A stretch of DNA of 64,000 nt from Niallia circulans NBRC 13626 (lineage in GTDB: Bacteria > Bacillota > Bacilli > Bacillales > Cytobacillaceae): positions 62,001 to 126,000 of the forward strand of contig NZ_BCVE01000002.1 of the NCBI RefSeq assembly GCF_001591585.1, read 5' to 3'. This document shows, piece after piece, positions 46,905 to 60,273 of this stretch (the first letter of the stretch is position 1; the number at the start of each line of letters is the position of its first letter). Below the pieces are notes generated by a model. That model had not been told where the DNA came from and ran no database searches. It saw only the letters and a program-made list of their open reading frames with translations. A program made the position numbers and the translations under genes.

Positions 46905-48035
46905 TCACTCGAAATCTTCTGTGTTTAAGCGGAAATCATCCTCTTCTTCTACTTCATCATCAAACTTAATCAATGAATTTTCAGTAGGATAAATTCCAGC
47001 TTCTCTTGCTTCTGACTCGGATTTGATATCAATTTTCCAGCCTGTCAGCTTTGCTGCCAGACGTGCATTTTGACCTCGCTTTCCGATAGCCAGCGACAAC
47101 TGATAATCAGGAACAATAACCGTTGTTGCTTTATCTTCTTCGTTTACAATAACTTCTAAGACCTTTGAAGGACTAAGAGCATTTGCAACGAAAACAGTAG
47201 GGTCACTTGACCACTTAACAATATCAATCTTTTCCCCTTTTAGCTCATTAACAATCGTCTGTACACGAGTTCCTTTTGGCCCTACACATGAACCTACTGG
47301 ATCTACCTCTTCGTTCTCAGAATGAACGGAAATCTTAGAACGATCTCCCGCTTCACGGGCAACTGATTTTATTTCAACTGTACCATCATAAATTTCCGGT
47401 ACTTCCATCTCGAATAATCTTTTAAGTAGCCCAGGATGTGTTCTAGACACAAAGATTTGGGGACCTTTTGTTGTCTTTTCCACTTTTGTCAGGAAAACTT
47501 TGATGCGATCATGCGGTTTATAATGCTCATTCGGCATTTGTTCATTTGTAGGTAAAATCGCTTCAATTTTGCCTAAGCTGACGTAAATAAATTTACTGTC
47601 TTGGCGTTGAACAATGCCTGTCATGATATCTTCTTCGCGATCAATAAATTCAGAATAAATAATTCCTCTTTCTGCTTCGCGAACTCTTTGTGTTACTACT
47701 TGTTTAGCAGTTTGTGCCGCAATTCTGCCAAAGTCTTTTGGCGTTACTTCCAACTCTACTACATCTTCCACTTCATAGTTCGGATTAATTCTTTGTGCAT
47801 CTTCTAAAGAAATTTCAAGACGTGGGTCAAACACCTCATCTACTACTTCTTTTCTAGCAAATACACGCATAGACCCAGCACCTAGATTCAAATCAATTCG
47901 TACATTTTGTGCTTGGTTAAAATTACGACGGTAAGCAGAAATCAAAGCTGCTTCCATGGCATCCATGATCACTTCACGTGATATTCCTTTTTCTTTTTCA
48001 AGTAACACTAGAGCATCAACTAATTCACTGCTCAT
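46905..48035 (-). CDS. nusA: Transcription factor NusA
   Basis: A 376-residue NusA of the short Firmicute type: N-terminal RNA polymerase-binding domain, S1 (about 135-200), and KH1/KH2 (CVGPKGTRVQTIVNELKGEKIDIV; LAIGKRGQNARLAAKLTGWKIDI). The C-terminus is acidic and lacks the extra repeats of E. coli NusA. It regulates pausing and intrinsic termination, including many terminators like those seen here. Confidence 0.97.
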   Translation of the reverse strand: MSSELVDALVLLEKEKGISREVIMDAMEAALISAYRRNFNQAQNVRIDLNLGAGSMRVFARKEVVDEVFDPRLEISLEDAQRINPNYEVEDVVELEVTPKDFGRIAAQTAKQVVTQRVREAERGIIYSEFIDREEDIMTGIVQRQDSKFIYVSLGKIEAILPTNEQMPNEHYKPHDRIKVFLTKVEKTTKGPQIFVSRTHPGLLKRLFEMEVPEIYDGTVEIKSVAREAGDRSKISVHSENEEVDPVGSCVGPKGTRVQTIVNELKGEKIDIVKWSSDPTVFVANALSPSKVLEVIVNEEDKATTVIVPDYQLSLAIGKRGQNARLAAKLTGWKIDIKSESEAREAGIYPTENSLIKFDDEVEEEDDFRLNTEDFE

Positions 48036-48116
48036 GAGCGTGTATCCCCCTTTATTCTCTTTTATGAAAAATTATAATGATCGATTACAAAAGACATTTC
48101 ATCGATTCTTTATACA

Positions 48117-48587
48117 TTATGAAAAACTAACTGCGAGTCTTGCTTTTGCCACTTTTTCGTACGGTATCACAATTGTTTTCTTTCTAGTTTTAATTTTCAC
48201 TTCAACTGTTACTGTTTTACCATCAAAAGCTGTTAAAACTCCTTCGAATGTTTTTTCCTTTTCAATCGGTTCATATGTTTTAATATAGACATTTTTCCCA
48301 ATCGCTTTTTCGAAGTCTTTGTCTTTTTTTAATGGTCGCTCTGCTCCAGGTGAAGAAACCTCAAGAAAATAGTTTTCTGAAATCGGATCGACTTCATCTA
48401 ACTTCTCACTAAGTTTTTCACTAACGACTGCACATTCATCAATATCTACACCTGTATCTTTGTCAATATATACCCGTAAAAACCAGTTTGGTCCCTCTTT
48501 TACATATTCGACATCTACTAATTCTAAGTGTAGTTCATCTAAAATAGGATGTACCATTTCTTCGACTATTTCTGTTACTTTGCTCAA
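48117..48587 (-). CDS. rimP: Ribosome maturation factor RimP
   Basis: A 156-residue RimP (LDVEYVKEG-type N-domain: [22 protein letters not shown]-domain [10 protein letters not shown]). It aids 30S assembly. The start is TTG at 48587 behind AAGGAGGG; this gives the B. subtilis length. It is first of the nusA operon. I did not find a clear promoter. Confidence 0.95.
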   Translation of the reverse strand: MSKVTEIVEEMVHPILDELHLELVDVEYVKEGPNWFLRVYIDKDTGVDIDECAVVSEKLSEKLDEVDPISENYFLEVSSPGAERPLKKDKDFEKAIGKNVYIKTYEPIEKEKTFEGVLTAFDGKTVTVEVKIKTRKKTIVIPYEKVAKARLAVSFS

Positions 48588-48733
48588 AATTTTTCCCTCC
48601 TTAAGCAAGGAACCTTATTATGTTTTTAGAGTCAACTTAGCAGCCTGAAATATGTACTCTTTGTTGCTCATCCATCAAATCAGCGATACCCTTTCCTTTG
48701 ATTTTAGGAAAAAAACCCTAATACAAACAGGAA

Positions 48734-48753
48734 AGAGTGGGTTGCCCCACTCT
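48734..48753 (-). terminator. Terminator after polC
   Basis: AGAGTGGG/CCCACTCT with a 4-base loop, followed by TTTCC in the minus direction, about 110 bases past the polC stop. Confidence 0.65.
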
Positions 48754-48865
48754 CCATTCGCGAAAGTTATCCTTAGTATTTCCAAATAAACTATACCATA
48801 ACCACTTCATTTATGCAAATGAAAGTCCGTAGTTTCAAGGTTTCTTCTCTTATTAAGAAAGAGTT

Positions 48866-51800
48866 TTAGAATAAAGAAAGCTGGTTTTGATCTGGCATAT
48901 CAGCTAAGCAACCATGATTCTCTAGATATTGCATAATTGTTTTTGATACTTTTCCACGTTGCTGTAAATCCTCTTTTGATAAGAATTCACCATCTTTTCT
49001 TGCTTCTACAATATTAATGGCAGCATTTGTCCCAAGTCCAGGAATACTGTTAAATGGCGGGATAAGAGAGTTTCCTTCAATAATAAATTCAGTAGCACTT
49101 GATTTATATAAGTCCACTTTCTTAAATGTGTATCCTCTTTCTACCATTTCAAAAGCAAGCTCCATTACCGTTAATAAGTTTTTCTCTTTCGTTGATGCAT
49201 CTAACCCTTTTGCCGTAATATCATCGATTACCGCTTTAATACTATGGGATCCTTTTACCATTGCATCAATATCAAAATCATCGGCGCGAACGGTAAAATA
49301 AGCTGCATAATATAATAGGGCATGATGCACTTTAAAATAGGCAATTCTTACTGCCATTAAGACGTATGCCGCAGCATGGGCTTTAGGAAACATGTATTTT
49401 ATTTTTTTACAAGAATCAATATACCATTCTGGTACTTCATTCTTTCTCATTTCCTCTTCCATTTCATCTGTAAGGCCTTTTCCTTTACGCACGCTTTCCA
49501 TAATCTTGAAAGCGAAACTTGGATCAAGGCCTTGATATATCAAATAAACCATAATATCATCACGACATCCGATTACTTCACTTAAGTTACAAATATTATT
49601 ATGAATAAGTTCTTGTGCATTTCCTAGCCATACATCTGTACCATGGGACAAACCAGAAATCTGTACTAATTCAGAAAAAGTTGTCGGCTTTGTATCTTCT
49701 AACATTTGTCGAACAAATTTTGTTCCAAATTCAGGGATACCAAATGTTCCCGTTTTGCAATAAATTTGTTCTGGTGTTACTCCAAGGGACTCGGTACCAC
49801 TGAATATTTTCATTACTTCAGGATCATCTGTTGGAATGGTCTTTGGATCAATTCCACTTAAATCTTGAAGCATTCTAATAACAGTTGGATCATCGTGCCC
49901 TAGAATATCAAGCTTTAGAACATTGTCATGGATGGAATGGAAATCAAAATGGGTTGTTTTCCATTCAGAATTCCGATCATCTGCCGGAAATTGAATTGGC
50001 GTAAAATCGTAGACATCCATATAGTCTGGTATTACAATGATTCCCCCTGGATGCTGCCCGGTTGTACGTTTAACCCCAGTACATCCAGATGCTAATCGAT
50101 CAATTTCTGCTCCGCGAATTTGTAAATTATTATCATTTTGATATGCCTTTACATAGCCGTATGCTGTTTTATCCGCAACTGTACCAATTGTACCTGCGCG
50201 ATACACATACTCTTCACCAAAGAGCACTTTTGTATAGTTATGCGCTTTTGGCTGATATTCACCAGAAAAGTTCAAATCAATATCGGGAACCTTATCTCCT
50301 TTAAATCCTAGGAAAGTTTCAAATGGAATATCGTGACCATCTTTCTTCAAGCGAGCCCCACAGTTAGGACAATTTTTATCTGGCAAGTCAAAGCCAGATC
50401 CAACCGAACCATCGTTAAAAAACTCCGAGTATTTACATTCCGCACAAATATAATGTGGCGGCAATGGATTAACCTCGGTTATCTCTGTCATAGTAGCAAC
50501 AAAGGAAGAACCAACAGATCCACGCGAACCTACTAGGTATCCATCATCTAACGACTTTTTCACGAGCTTATGGGAAATCAAATAAATTACGGCAAATCCA
50601 TGACCGATGATACTTTTTAGTTCCTTTTCTAAGCGTGCTTCTACGATTTCAGGTAATTCATCACCATAAATACGTCTAGCCATGCCATAGCTCATTTCCC
50701 GCATCTCTTCTTCCGATCCTTCAATTTTCGGTGTATAAAGATCATCTTTGATTGGTTTAATAACATCAATCATATCGGCAATTTTATTAGTATTTGTTAC
50801 AACTATCTCTTTTGCCTTTTCTTTTCCAAGGAAGCCGAAGCAGTCCAGCATTTCATTTGTTGTACGGAAATGGACATCTGGAAGCTTATGGCGATTAAGC
50901 GGATTCGCTCCACCTTGTGAACCGACTAGAATTTCTCGATAGATTTTATCGTTAGGATTCAGATAATGAACATTCCCGGTCGCAACCACTGGTATATCTA
51001 ATTTATCCCCAAGTTTTACGATATTACCAATTATTTCTTCTAAGGCTTTTTCATCTTGTACTAACTCCATTTCAATTAAATGAGCGTACACCTCTTTTGG
51101 CATTACTTCTAAATAATCATAAAATGGCGCAATATCTTCTACTTCTTCTGGAGCCTTCTGCATCATTGCTTCAAAGACTTCCCCTTTATCACAAGCTGAT
51201 CCTACTAACAAACCTTCCCGGTATTTTTGCAAGACTGATCTCGGAATACGAGGAACCCGATAGAAATAATTAATATGTGCAATCGAAACGAGTTTAAAGA
51301 GATTTTTAAGCCCTACCTCATTTTGCGCTAGCACTGTACAATGATATGGTCTTGCCCTTTGATAGGCATTTCCTTGTCCCATATTATCATTTAATTGATT
51401 ATGATTGGTGATGCCCCTTTCAGCAGCATCTTTCAACATTTTTAAAGCGAGATATCCAGTCGCCTCAGCATCATAAATGGCGCGGTGATGCTGAGTTAAT
51501 TCGATATCAAATTTTTTCGCGAGTGTATTTAAACGATGATTTTTCATTTCTGGATATAAAAATCTACCCAGTTCCAATGTATCAATGACCGCATTTGTCG
51601 ATTTAGGCAGTCCTGCCTTCTGATAGCCGACATTCAAAAAGCCGACATCAAAGGATGCATTATGAGCAACTAAAATACTATCGCCTGTCCAATCCGCAAA
51701 CTTGCGTAAGACAATATCAATTTCTGGTGCGCTTTCTACCATATCATCAGTAATACCTGTTAAATTAATGGTTGTCGCAGAAAGACGATGATGTGGATTG

Positions 51801-53188
51801 GCAAAAGATTCAAATCGATCGATAATTTCTCCATTATGGATTTTCACTGCCGCCAGTTCAATAATCGTGTTATATACAGCCGAAAGTCCAGTTGTTTCTA
51901 CGTCGAATACTACATAAGTCGCATCCTCTAAATCGATATCCTTTGGATTATAAGCTATTGGTACACCGTCATCTACTAGATTCATTTCTACGCCGTAAAG
52001 AATTTTAACGTCATTTTTCTTTCCAGCACCAAAAGCTTCCGGGAATGATTGCGCAACAGCATGATCCGTGATAGCAATTGCTTTATGTCCCCATTTTTTC
52101 GCTTGGCCGACAAGAGTTGCGACAGATGAAACTGCATCCATTTGACTCATTGGTGTATGAAGATGCAACTCAACTCGTTTTTCATCCTCTTTAGCGGTAT
52201 CCTTCCGCTCAACAGGCTTAATTTCATTTAAGTCATTTCCTATCATCACTAAATCGCGAACGAATGTATCATTTTGAATGCTTCCGCGCGCTCTAAGCCA
52301 CATACCTTTTTTTACCAATTGAAAAAGAGCTGCATCCTCTTTGTCACGAGAGAACATTTTGACAAGGATAGAGCTTGTATAATCTGTTATTTTAAAGGTT
52401 AATAGCGTTCGTCCACTGCGCAGCTCTTTTGTTTCTGCAAAGAAGACATATCCTTGAATCGTAACACGTCTTTCTTCATCGACAATCTCTTCCATACGAC
52501 GATAATCGCTATCATCCTTGATCGTTAAGCCAATTGTTAATGGACCACTTGGGATTGGCGAATCACCAGCTTCTTTTTCAGCTTCCATCTTCTGAATATC
52601 TAATAAAGCTTGTTTTCCTCTTTCCTCATCCTCTTTTTGCTTCGCAAGCAAGAATTGCTCATAATCTGAATTTGATTTTTCTGCTGCTATCTCTGTGTCT
52701 AAACTCATTGCAGGAAAACCAAAATATTGATAAGCGTCTGTAATTAAGTTCGCGTATTTACGCTTAATCGCTAAGCCTTCCATTTCATTTCTAACCTGAA
52801 TTGTCAGCTTATTGCCATTTAATTGCGGCACTTGTTCATTTAATAGTTTTAATAACGGTGGAGAAATTCCTTGCATCTCCTCTATACACGCAGACCAATA
52901 GTCTCGAATTAATACATCTGTAACAATTCCATTTCTTACTCGAATATCATACGTAATAGTAGCAATATGAGAAAAACTACTTTTTAACTTGGCAGTAAAT
53001 AATTGATAGACTTGAAATGGAATGATATCATCAAACAAAAAATGAAAATGCCACTTTTTGGACCGTTTTTCGACAACAATTTTTTCTATACTTGCGTTGC
53101 GAAAATGGGAAATATATGAATCATCCGTTAATTGCAATTGTTGCAGCAAAATCTGGAAACGATCTACTTTCCCCTGTATATCACTCAT
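48866..53188 (-). CDS. polC: DNA polymerase III PolC (alpha subunit with proofreading exonuclease)
   Basis: A 1440-residue replicative polymerase, the Firmicute type. The order is an N-terminal domain, OB fold, PHP domain ([15 protein letters not shown], about 338) split by a DEDDh exonuclease ([12 protein letters not shown], about 424), a zinc finger (CAEC ... CPNC, about 914-945), and the polymerase palm with [10 protein letters not shown]. The polymerase core continues to a short C-terminal tail ending NQLSLF, a beta-clamp-binding type motif (Q-x-SLF). Normal length. Confidence 0.98.
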   Translation of the reverse strand: MSDIQGKVDRFQILLQQLQLTDDSYISHFRNASIEKIVVEKRSKKWHFHFLFDDIIPFQVYQLFTAKLKSSFSHIATITYDIRVRNGIVTDVLIRDYWSACIEEMQGISPPLLKLLNEQVPQLNGNKLTIQVRNEMEGLAIKRKYANLITDAYQYFGFPAMSLDTEIAAEKSNSDYEQFLLAKQKEDEERGKQALLDIQKMEAEKEAGDSPIPSGPLTIGLTIKDDSDYRRMEEIVDEERRVTIQGYVFFAETKELRSGRTLLTFKITDYTSSILVKMFSRDKEDAALFQLVKKGMWLRARGSIQNDTFVRDLVMIGNDLNEIKPVERKDTAKEDEKRVELHLHTPMSQMDAVSSVATLVGQAKKWGHKAIAITDHAVAQSFPEAFGAGKKNDVKILYGVEMNLVDDGVPIAYNPKDIDLEDATYVVFDVETTGLSAVYNTIIELAAVKIHNGEIIDRFESFANPHHRLSATTINLTGITDDMVESAPEIDIVLRKFADWTGDSILVAHNASFDVGFLNVGYQKAGLPKSTNAVIDTLELGRFLYPEMKNHRLNTLAKKFDIELTQHHRAIYDAEATGYLALKMLKDAAERGITNHNQLNDNMGQGNAYQRARPYHCTVLAQNEVGLKNLFKLVSIAHINYFYRVPRIPRSVLQKYREGLLVGSACDKGEVFEAMMQKAPEEVEDIAPFYDYLEVMPKEVYAHLIEMELVQDEKALEEIIGNIVKLGDKLDIPVVATGNVHYLNPNDKIYREILVGSQGGANPLNRHKLPDVHFRTTNEMLDCFGFLGKEKAKEIVVTNTNKIADMIDVIKPIKDDLYTPKIEGSEEEMREMSYGMARRIYGDELPEIVEARLEKELKSIIGHGFAVIYLISHKLVKKSLDDGYLVGSRGSVGSSFVATMTEITEVNPLPPHYICAECKYSEFFNDGSVGSGFDLPDKNCPNCGARLKKDGHDIPFETFLGFKGDKVPDIDLNFSGEYQPKAHNYTKVLFGEEYVYRAGTIGTVADKTAYGYVKAYQNDNNLQIRGAEIDRLASGCTGVKRTTGQHPGGIIVIPDYMDVYDFTPIQFPADDRNSEWKTTHFDFHSIHDNVLKLDILGHDDPTVIRMLQDLSGIDPKTIPTDDPEVMKIFSGTESLGVTPEQIYCKTGTFGIPEFGTKFVRQMLEDTKPTTFSELVQISGLSHGTDVWLGNAQELIHNNICNLSEVIGCRDDIMVYLIYQGLDPSFAFKIMESVRKGKGLTDEMEEEMRKNEVPEWYIDSCKKIKYMFPKAHAAAYVLMAVRIAYFKVHHALLYYAAYFTVRADDFDIDAMVKGSHSIKAVIDDITAKGLDASTKEKNLLTVMELAFEMVERGYTFKKVDLYKSSATEFIIEGNSLIPPFNSIPGLGTNAAINIVEARKDGEFLSKEDLQQRGKVSKTIMQYLENHGCLADMPDQNQLSLF

Positions 53189-53299
53189 TTATGTCGCTCC
53201 TTCCAATCTTGCTTAATTTCTATAAAAAATATTATATCACAGAAATAAATTGTTCTTTTCCTTAATGCAGTTTAGCATACAATCTAAGCTACAAAAAGA

Positions 53300-53330
53300 A
53301 AAAGATTTAGCCGATTGCTAAACCTTTTTC
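53300..53330 (-). terminator. Terminator after proS
   Basis: AAAAAGaTTTAGC/GCTAAAcCTTTTT, an imperfect 12-bp stem, 17 bases after the proS stop. Confidence 0.8.
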
Positions 53331-53347
53331 TTTTATCCTGTTTTCGC

Positions 53348-55054
<1,707 letters not shown>

Positions 55055-55192
55055 CTATCATTGCACCTCTATTATTTATGTTGTTATTAAGTTGTTATGG
55101 TGAGATATGTTTTACATCTTTGAGTTGAGTGTCTTGTGCTGCCGCCAACTGCCTCATGCCTATTATTAAAAAAGAGTTTCCTGACAAAACAA

Positions 55193-55217
55193 CATTCCCC
55201 TTACAATAAGGGGAATG
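55193..55217 (-). terminator. Terminator after rasP
   Basis: CATTCCCC/GGGGAATG with a 9-base loop, 10 bases after the rasP stop; TTGTTTTG follows in the minus direction. Confidence 0.7.
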
Positions 55218-55226
55218 AAAAGTATC

Positions 55227-56492
55227 CTACTGTATAAAAAATCGTTGGATATCATTCCAAGTGACGACAATCATCAATAACATGAGTAAGGCAAATCCAA
55301 TAAAATGAACGATGCCCTCTTTTTGCCGGTCAATTGGTTTACCGCGAACCGCTTCAATAGCAAAAAACAATAGTCGCCCACCGTCTAATGCAGGTAACGG
55401 AAGAAGATTCATAATACCTAAGTTAATACTTAAAACAGCCGCCCAATTCATTAAGGAATAGACACCTGATTGAGCAACCGTATCGGTTGATTGATAAATG
55501 GCAACAGGACCACCTAAAGCATCAATCGAAAATTGACCGGTTACTAGTTTACCAACTGCTCCAAAAATTTCCTTTGTCCAATTATAGGTTTGTGCTGCAC
55601 CAAATTGGATAGACTTTAATGGCGATTTTTCCATTGGGCTGTATACACCAACTAACCCAATTGTTTTTCCATCTACTTCTGTTTCCTTTGGTGTTACGTC
55701 AATTGTCATTTCTTGTCCATTACGATCGATTAAAAATTCTAGGTTCTCTCCCGGACTTTTTTGAATAATGGAAACAACTTCTTCCCAAGAACCTACAGAT
55801 TGTCCGTCAATGCTGATGACATTATCGCCTTCATGCAGGCCTGCACTAATTGCAACTCCATCATCTGTTAACTTACCAAGCTTTGCTTCATTTGAAGGAA
55901 TTCCTTGTATTAACGCAATCACAATAAAAATAAGAAAAGCTAACACAAAGTTCATGGCCGGACCTGCAAAAATAGCAAGTGTGCGCTGCCATAGTGACTT
56001 ACTGGCAAATTGTCGATCATATGGTGCAATTTGCGTTTCGATTCCATTTTCAACAAAAACAGCATCTTTTCTTACAGAAAAAACGAGGAGATTATCTTCA
56101 TTGTCTTCCTCTACATATCCTTTTACAAAAAGCTTATGTTCTAAATCAGCATCCTCTACATTAATAACACGAGCATTCGGATACTTTTCTTTATTGTTAA
56201 TGATAATTTTCGTTACTTCTTCTTTATCATTAAGGATTAAGCCGATGCGATGACCAGGTTTAATATCAACCATTTCTGGATCTTCTCCAGCCATCCGCAC
56301 ATAACCGCCAATTGGCAGAAGACGAATCGTATAAACAGTTTCTCCCTTTTTTAAAGAAAGAACTTTAGGCCCCATTCCAATGGCGAATTCACGACATAAA
56401 ATGCCCGCACGCTTAGCTAATACGAAATGCCCTAATTCGTGGAAAAAAACTAACGCACCAAAAATGATGATAAAAGCTATAACTGTATACAA
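55227..56492 (-). CDS. rasP: Site-2 intramembrane metalloprotease RasP (RseP)
   Basis: A 421-residue membrane zinc protease. The N-terminal transmembrane helix carries HELGH (residues 18-22), the C-terminal one carries NLLPLPALDGG with the Asp ligand, and a PDZ domain (about 190-265) lies between. In B. subtilis it cleaves anti-sigma factors such as RsiW and the division protein FtsL. The start is TTG at 56492, with AAGGTGG about 9 bases upstream. Confidence 0.95.
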   Translation of the reverse strand: MYTVIAFIIIFGALVFFHELGHFVLAKRAGILCREFAIGMGPKVLSLKKGETVYTIRLLPIGGYVRMAGEDPEMVDIKPGHRIGLILNDKEEVTKIIINNKEKYPNARVINVEDADLEHKLFVKGYVEEDNEDNLLVFSVRKDAVFVENGIETQIAPYDRQFASKSLWQRTLAIFAGPAMNFVLAFLIFIVIALIQGIPSNEAKLGKLTDDGVAISAGLHEGDNVISIDGQSVGSWEEVVSIIQKSPGENLEFLIDRNGQEMTIDVTPKETEVDGKTIGLVGVYSPMEKSPLKSIQFGAAQTYNWTKEIFGAVGKLVTGQFSIDALGGPVAIYQSTDTVAQSGVYSLMNWAAVLSINLGIMNLLPLPALDGGRLLFFAIEAVRGKPIDRQKEGIVHFIGFALLMLLMIVVTWNDIQRFFIQ

Positions 56493-56509
56493 AATTTTTA
56501 ACCACCTTT

Positions 56510-57652
56510 TTATAGAAGTGTGCTTACTCTTTTTCTTGTTTCTAAGTCAATCTCTTGGATCACTTCAAGACTAGGGTTTAGTATATTCTGATGACTATTT
56601 AGTGCTTTTTCGATTAAATCTTCAATTTGTAGAAAGCTAATTTCTTGATTTAAGAATTTTTGTACTGCCACTTCATTCGCTGCATTTAATACTGTTGGTA
56701 AAGTTCCACCTGCTTTTCCAGCCTCAAAAGCAAAATGAAGACATCTAAATCTCTCTAAGTCCATAGGCTGAAAATGCAATTTTCCAATCGCAGCTAAATC
56801 TAATTTTTTCCCATTTGCTGCAGCTAGACGCTCTGGAAACGAAAGAGCATATTGAATGGGTATTCGCATATCTGGAGTACCTAATTGAGCGATTACACTA
56901 CTATCATGGAATTCTACCATTGAATGAATGATACTTTCTTTATGTAGTAATACATCTATTTTCTCATATGGAAGCCCAAATAACCAGTGCGCTTCAATTA
57001 CTTCTAAACCCTTATTCATCATTGTCGCCGAATCAATCGTAATTTTCGCACCCATTGACCAATTTGGATGATTTAAAGCGTCATCCACTGTCACCTGCTC
57101 TAACTCTTTTCTACTAAGATCGCGGAAACTTCCTCCAGAGGCAGTAATAATAAGGCGCTCAATATTTTTCGGGTTTTCCCCTTGTAAACATTGAAAAATA
57201 GCAGAATGCTCACTATCAACTGGTAATACAGGAACATTATATTTTGCAGCTGCATCCATTACAATATGTCCTGCAGTAACTAATGTTTCCTTATTTGCAA
57301 TCGCTATAACCTTTCCCGCTTCAATTGCTTGTAACGTTGGATGTAAACCAACACTACCGATTACTGCATTTACCAGAATATCAGCTTTATCAAAAACGGC
57401 TGCTTCTATTAATCCATCCAATCCATAGCTAAAACATATATCTGGGAAGATTTGTTTTAATTGCTCATAATCTTTTTTTTCTGCAACAGATACAAGCTGC
57501 GGTCTAAATTCTTGAATGATCTTTCTGGTTAATTCTATATTTTTTCCTGATGAAAAGGCAACTAATTCAAACATATCTGGATGACTTTTAATAACATCCA
57601 AAGTTTGCATTCCAATCGATCCTGTCGCCCCTAGCAAACTAATATACTTCAC
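56510..57652 (-). CDS. dxr: 1-deoxy-D-xylulose 5-phosphate reductoisomerase
   Basis: A 380-residue enzyme of the MEP isoprenoid pathway. NADPH motif [14 protein letters not shown] at the N-terminus, [11 protein letters not shown] and TASGGSFRD mid-protein, and [15 protein letters not shown]. The start is GTG at 57652 with GGAG 7 bases upstream. It lies between cdsA and rasP; its product pathway supplies the substrate of UppS in the same run. Confidence 0.97.
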   Translation of the reverse strand: MKYISLLGATGSIGMQTLDVIKSHPDMFELVAFSSGKNIELTRKIIQEFRPQLVSVAEKKDYEQLKQIFPDICFSYGLDGLIEAAVFDKADILVNAVIGSVGLHPTLQAIEAGKVIAIANKETLVTAGHIVMDAAAKYNVPVLPVDSEHSAIFQCLQGENPKNIERLIITASGGSFRDLSRKELEQVTVDDALNHPNWSMGAKITIDSATMMNKGLEVIEAHWLFGLPYEKIDVLLHKESIIHSMVEFHDSSVIAQLGTPDMRIPIQYALSFPERLAAANGKKLDLAAIGKLHFQPMDLERFRCLHFAFEAGKAGGTLPTVLNAANEVAVQKFLNQEISFLQIEDLIEKALNSHQNILNPSLEVIQEIDLETRKRVSTLL

Positions 57653-57690
57653 TACCTCACTCCTACACCCAATATTTCCTACTATTTATT

Positions 57691-58482
57691 TTAAATTAAA
57701 TGAAGAAAACGTTCAAAGATAAAATAAAGCAGCGGCCAGACAAAAATAAGACTGTCAAACCGATCCAGAATTCCGCCATGTCCTGGTAATAACTTTCCTG
57801 AGTCCTTCACATCATAGTGACGTTTTAACGCAGATTCTGTTAAATCACCAATTTGTCCAAAAATAGATAAGATAATGGTAGTAAAAGCAAAGCCTATAGA
57901 CCATTCTATGTATCCAAACACACTAAATAGAACTCCTACTACTAAAGCACTTACTATCCCGCCAATAAATCCTTCGACTGTTTTATTTGGACTTATTTCT
58001 GGCCATAATTTTCGTTTTCCAATTGCTCTTCCGATGAAGTATGCACCAGAATCAGTGGCCCAAATGATAAATAGTGAATAAATAAGAAAAGCTAAATCCG
58101 TTTCTCTAATTTCAATAAAGAAATGGAATCCTGTTCCAATATAGATGACAGCTAGTATCGTAAAAGCAACATCATCAAATGTAAATTTATTTTTAGAAAA
58201 AACCATATAAGTTAAATAAAATAAAACAGCGATTAAGCCCAATTCTATTTTATTCATATTCCACGAACTTATATAATGATTCGGCAGAACAATCATCCAT
58301 ACGGTAATTAATGAAATAAATCCCGGAATAGAAAAAAATGAAATTTTTCTCATTCTAAACATTTCAAATACACCAATTCCAACTAATAGAAAAGTAAAAA
58401 GAACTAATGGTAGTTTTCCAATTAATACAAATGGTAAAAATACGGCTATTGCAATAATTGCTGTTATGATTCTTTGCTTCAT
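57691..58482 (-). CDS. cdsA: Phosphatidate cytidylyltransferase
   Basis: A 263-residue polytopic enzyme making CDP-diacylglycerol, the precursor used by PgsA at the other end of the window. Seven or so hydrophobic helices; the C-terminal signature (KDSGKLLPGHGGILDRFDSL) is intact. It follows uppS by 17 bases. The ribosome binding site is weak (GAGAGTTGG). Confidence 0.95.
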   Translation of the reverse strand: MKQRIITAIIAIAVFLPFVLIGKLPLVLFTFLLVGIGVFEMFRMRKISFFSIPGFISLITVWMIVLPNHYISSWNMNKIELGLIAVLFYLTYMVFSKNKFTFDDVAFTILAVIYIGTGFHFFIEIRETDLAFLIYSLFIIWATDSGAYFIGRAIGKRKLWPEISPNKTVEGFIGGIVSALVVGVLFSVFGYIEWSIGFAFTTIILSIFGQIGDLTESALKRHYDVKDSGKLLPGHGGILDRFDSLIFVWPLLYFIFERFLHLI

Positions 58483-58499
58483 CTCTAAACCAACTCTCT

Positions 58500-59276
58500 T
58501 CAGACTCCACCAAAACGGCGTTGTCTGTTTTGAAATTCTTCTATTGCTTCGAATAAATGTAATTCACTAAAATCTGGCCATAGTACATTCGTAAAGTATA
58601 GTTCGGAATAAGCTATTTGCCAAAGCATGAAGTTGCTTATTCTTATTTCTCCACTTGTACGAATTAATAAATCTGGCTCGATTATATCTTCTGTCATCAA
58701 ATAAGAGGAAAATACTTCTTCTGTTAAGTTATCTATTTCTATTTTTCCCGTTTGACTGTCTTTTACAACATTTTTAACAGCATCTATGATTTCGGCCCTA
58801 GAACCATAATTTAAGGCAAAGTTTAAATGAAGACCTGTATTATGCTTTGTTTGTTCTACTGCTCGATTTAGGGCATTCAAAGTAGATTCTGGTAATCCTT
58901 CTGTATAGCCAATGGCTGTTACGCGAACATTTTTTTCAATTAATTCAGGTAAAAATGTACTAAGAAATTGTTCTGGAAGGGACAGAATGTAATCAACTTC
59001 CGATTTCGGCCTTTTCCAATTTTCTGTGGAAAAAGCATATAAAGTTAACACTTTGATTCCAAGATCATTTGCAATAGCTGTAATTCGTTTTACACATTTC
59101 ATTCCTTCATGATGGCCTGCAATTCTAGGCAACGTTCTCTTTTTTGCCCATCTTCCATTTCCATCCATGATAATTGCAACATGCTCTGGAATTTGTCGCA
59201 TTTTAAGTGCTGATATTCGGTCTTGGAAATTAGAAGAAACAGGTTTCTTCTTCCATAACCTTATTTTGTTAAACAT
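58500..59276 (-). CDS. uppS: Undecaprenyl diphosphate synthase
   Basis: A 258-residue cis-prenyltransferase making the C55 lipid carrier for the cell wall. Catalytic Asp in IMDGNGRWAKKR (about residue 37), TLYAFSTENWKRP and the C-terminal RTSGEIRISNFMLWQ. TGGAGGAG precedes the ATG. First gene of the uppS-cdsA-dxr-rasP-proS-polC run. Confidence 0.97.
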   Translation of the reverse strand: MFNKIRLWKKKPVSSNFQDRISALKMRQIPEHVAIIMDGNGRWAKKRTLPRIAGHHEGMKCVKRITAIANDLGIKVLTLYAFSTENWKRPKSEVDYILSLPEQFLSTFLPELIEKNVRVTAIGYTEGLPESTLNALNRAVEQTKHNTGLHLNFALNYGSRAEIIDAVKNVVKDSQTGKIEIDNLTEEVFSSYLMTEDIIEPDLLIRTSGEIRISNFMLWQIAYSELYFTNVLWPDFSELHLFEAIEEFQNRQRRFGGV

Positions 59277-59498
59277 AAAATAGCTCCTCCAAAATAGATC
59301 CCTTTTGTAACTCTCTATTCACAGTGATTATGTACGGTAAATACTATTATCTATATCTGTTTATATTATCTACTATTCAGGATAATCATTATGATAACGA
59401 TATTGCCTAAACTACTAATGGTAAGGATCCACTTTTCTAATAAATTCTTTTCCATAACCTATCCAATAAAAGGATAATCAAATAAGTTCCCTTTCTAT

Positions 59499-59526
59499 AT
59501 TATAGGAAAATAGTCAACCTAAGCAA
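59499..59526 (-). promoter_or_regulatory. Candidate sigma-A promoter for the uppS operon
   Basis: TTGCTT, 16 bases, TATAAT on the minus strand. Confidence 0.5.
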
Positions 59527-59627
59527 CTATCAATTAAAAAACTCGTTAGTTTTCACTATTTTATGTACAAAGAATGAATATTTCAGGCTATATTTTTTAT
59601 CCTTATTTTTACTAACATGAAGAAAAA

Positions 59628-59651
59628 AACCCCCTATAAAGTAGAGGGTTT
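59628..59651 (-). terminator. Terminator after frr
   Basis: Minus strand AACCC-TCTACTTTATAG-GGGGTT followed by TTTTT; the stem has one mismatch. Confidence 0.7.
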
Positions 59652-59715
59652 AACTCAAGAACAATAAACTTCCTATTCAATTGAAATGTTGAAATATCCA
59701 CTAAATACGTTTAGG

Positions 59716-60273
59716 TTATACTTCTAAAATTTCTTTTTCTTTCTCTTTTGTTAAAGCATCGACTTTATTGATGTATTCATCTGTTAATTTTTGAATGTCA
59801 TCATTGTAGCCGCGAAGATCATCTTCTGTGATTTCTCCATTTTTCTCTAGCTTTTTCAAATCATCATTGCCGTCACGGCGAATATTGCGAATAGCAATTT
59901 TTGCTTCTTCTGATTCTTTTTTCACATTCTTCACTAATTCCTTACGACGCTCTTCTGTTAACATTGGAATAGAAAGACGGATAACACTACCATCATTAGA
60001 AGGATTTAAACCTATATCAGATTTAAGAATAGCTTTCTCAATATCTCCAAGAACAGTTTTATCATACGGCTGAATAACAAGTAATCTAGCCTCTGGTACA
60101 CTGATACCTGCAAGTTGATTAACTGGTGTTGGAGCACCATAATAATCAACTGTAATACGATCTAATAAGGAAGCATTTGCTCTTCCAGCACGAATACTTG
60201 CAAGCTCGCGCGAATAGCTTTGAATTGCTTTATCCATTCTGTCTTTAGTATTAGCGATAACTTGTTTAGGCAT
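59716..60273 (-). CDS. frr: Ribosome recycling factor
   Basis: A 185-residue RRF of canonical length ([24 protein letters not shown]... [30 protein letters not shown]). It splits post-termination ribosomes with EF-G. The start overlaps the end of pyrH by 8 bases, so the two are probably coupled. Confidence 0.98.
   Translation of the reverse strand: MPKQVIANTKDRMDKAIQSYSRELASIRAGRANASLLDRITVDYYGAPTPVNQLAGISVPEARLLVIQPYDKTVLGDIEKAILKSDIGLNPSNDGSVIRLSIPMLTEERRKELVKNVKKESEEAKIAIRNIRRDGNDDLKKLEKNGEITEDDLRGYNDDIQKLTDEYINKVDALTKEKEKEILEV

Larger units (their letters stand above)
59277..59715. other. 439-base gap between frr and uppS
   Basis: It contains the frr terminator (59628-59651), the uppS promoter candidate (59499-59526) and an AT-rich leader of about 215 bases. 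No ORF. Confidence 0.6.

Noticed and set aside
55055-55226. T-box upstream of proS
   Set aside because: The gap is only 172 bases, holds the rasP terminator, and lacks the T-box core.
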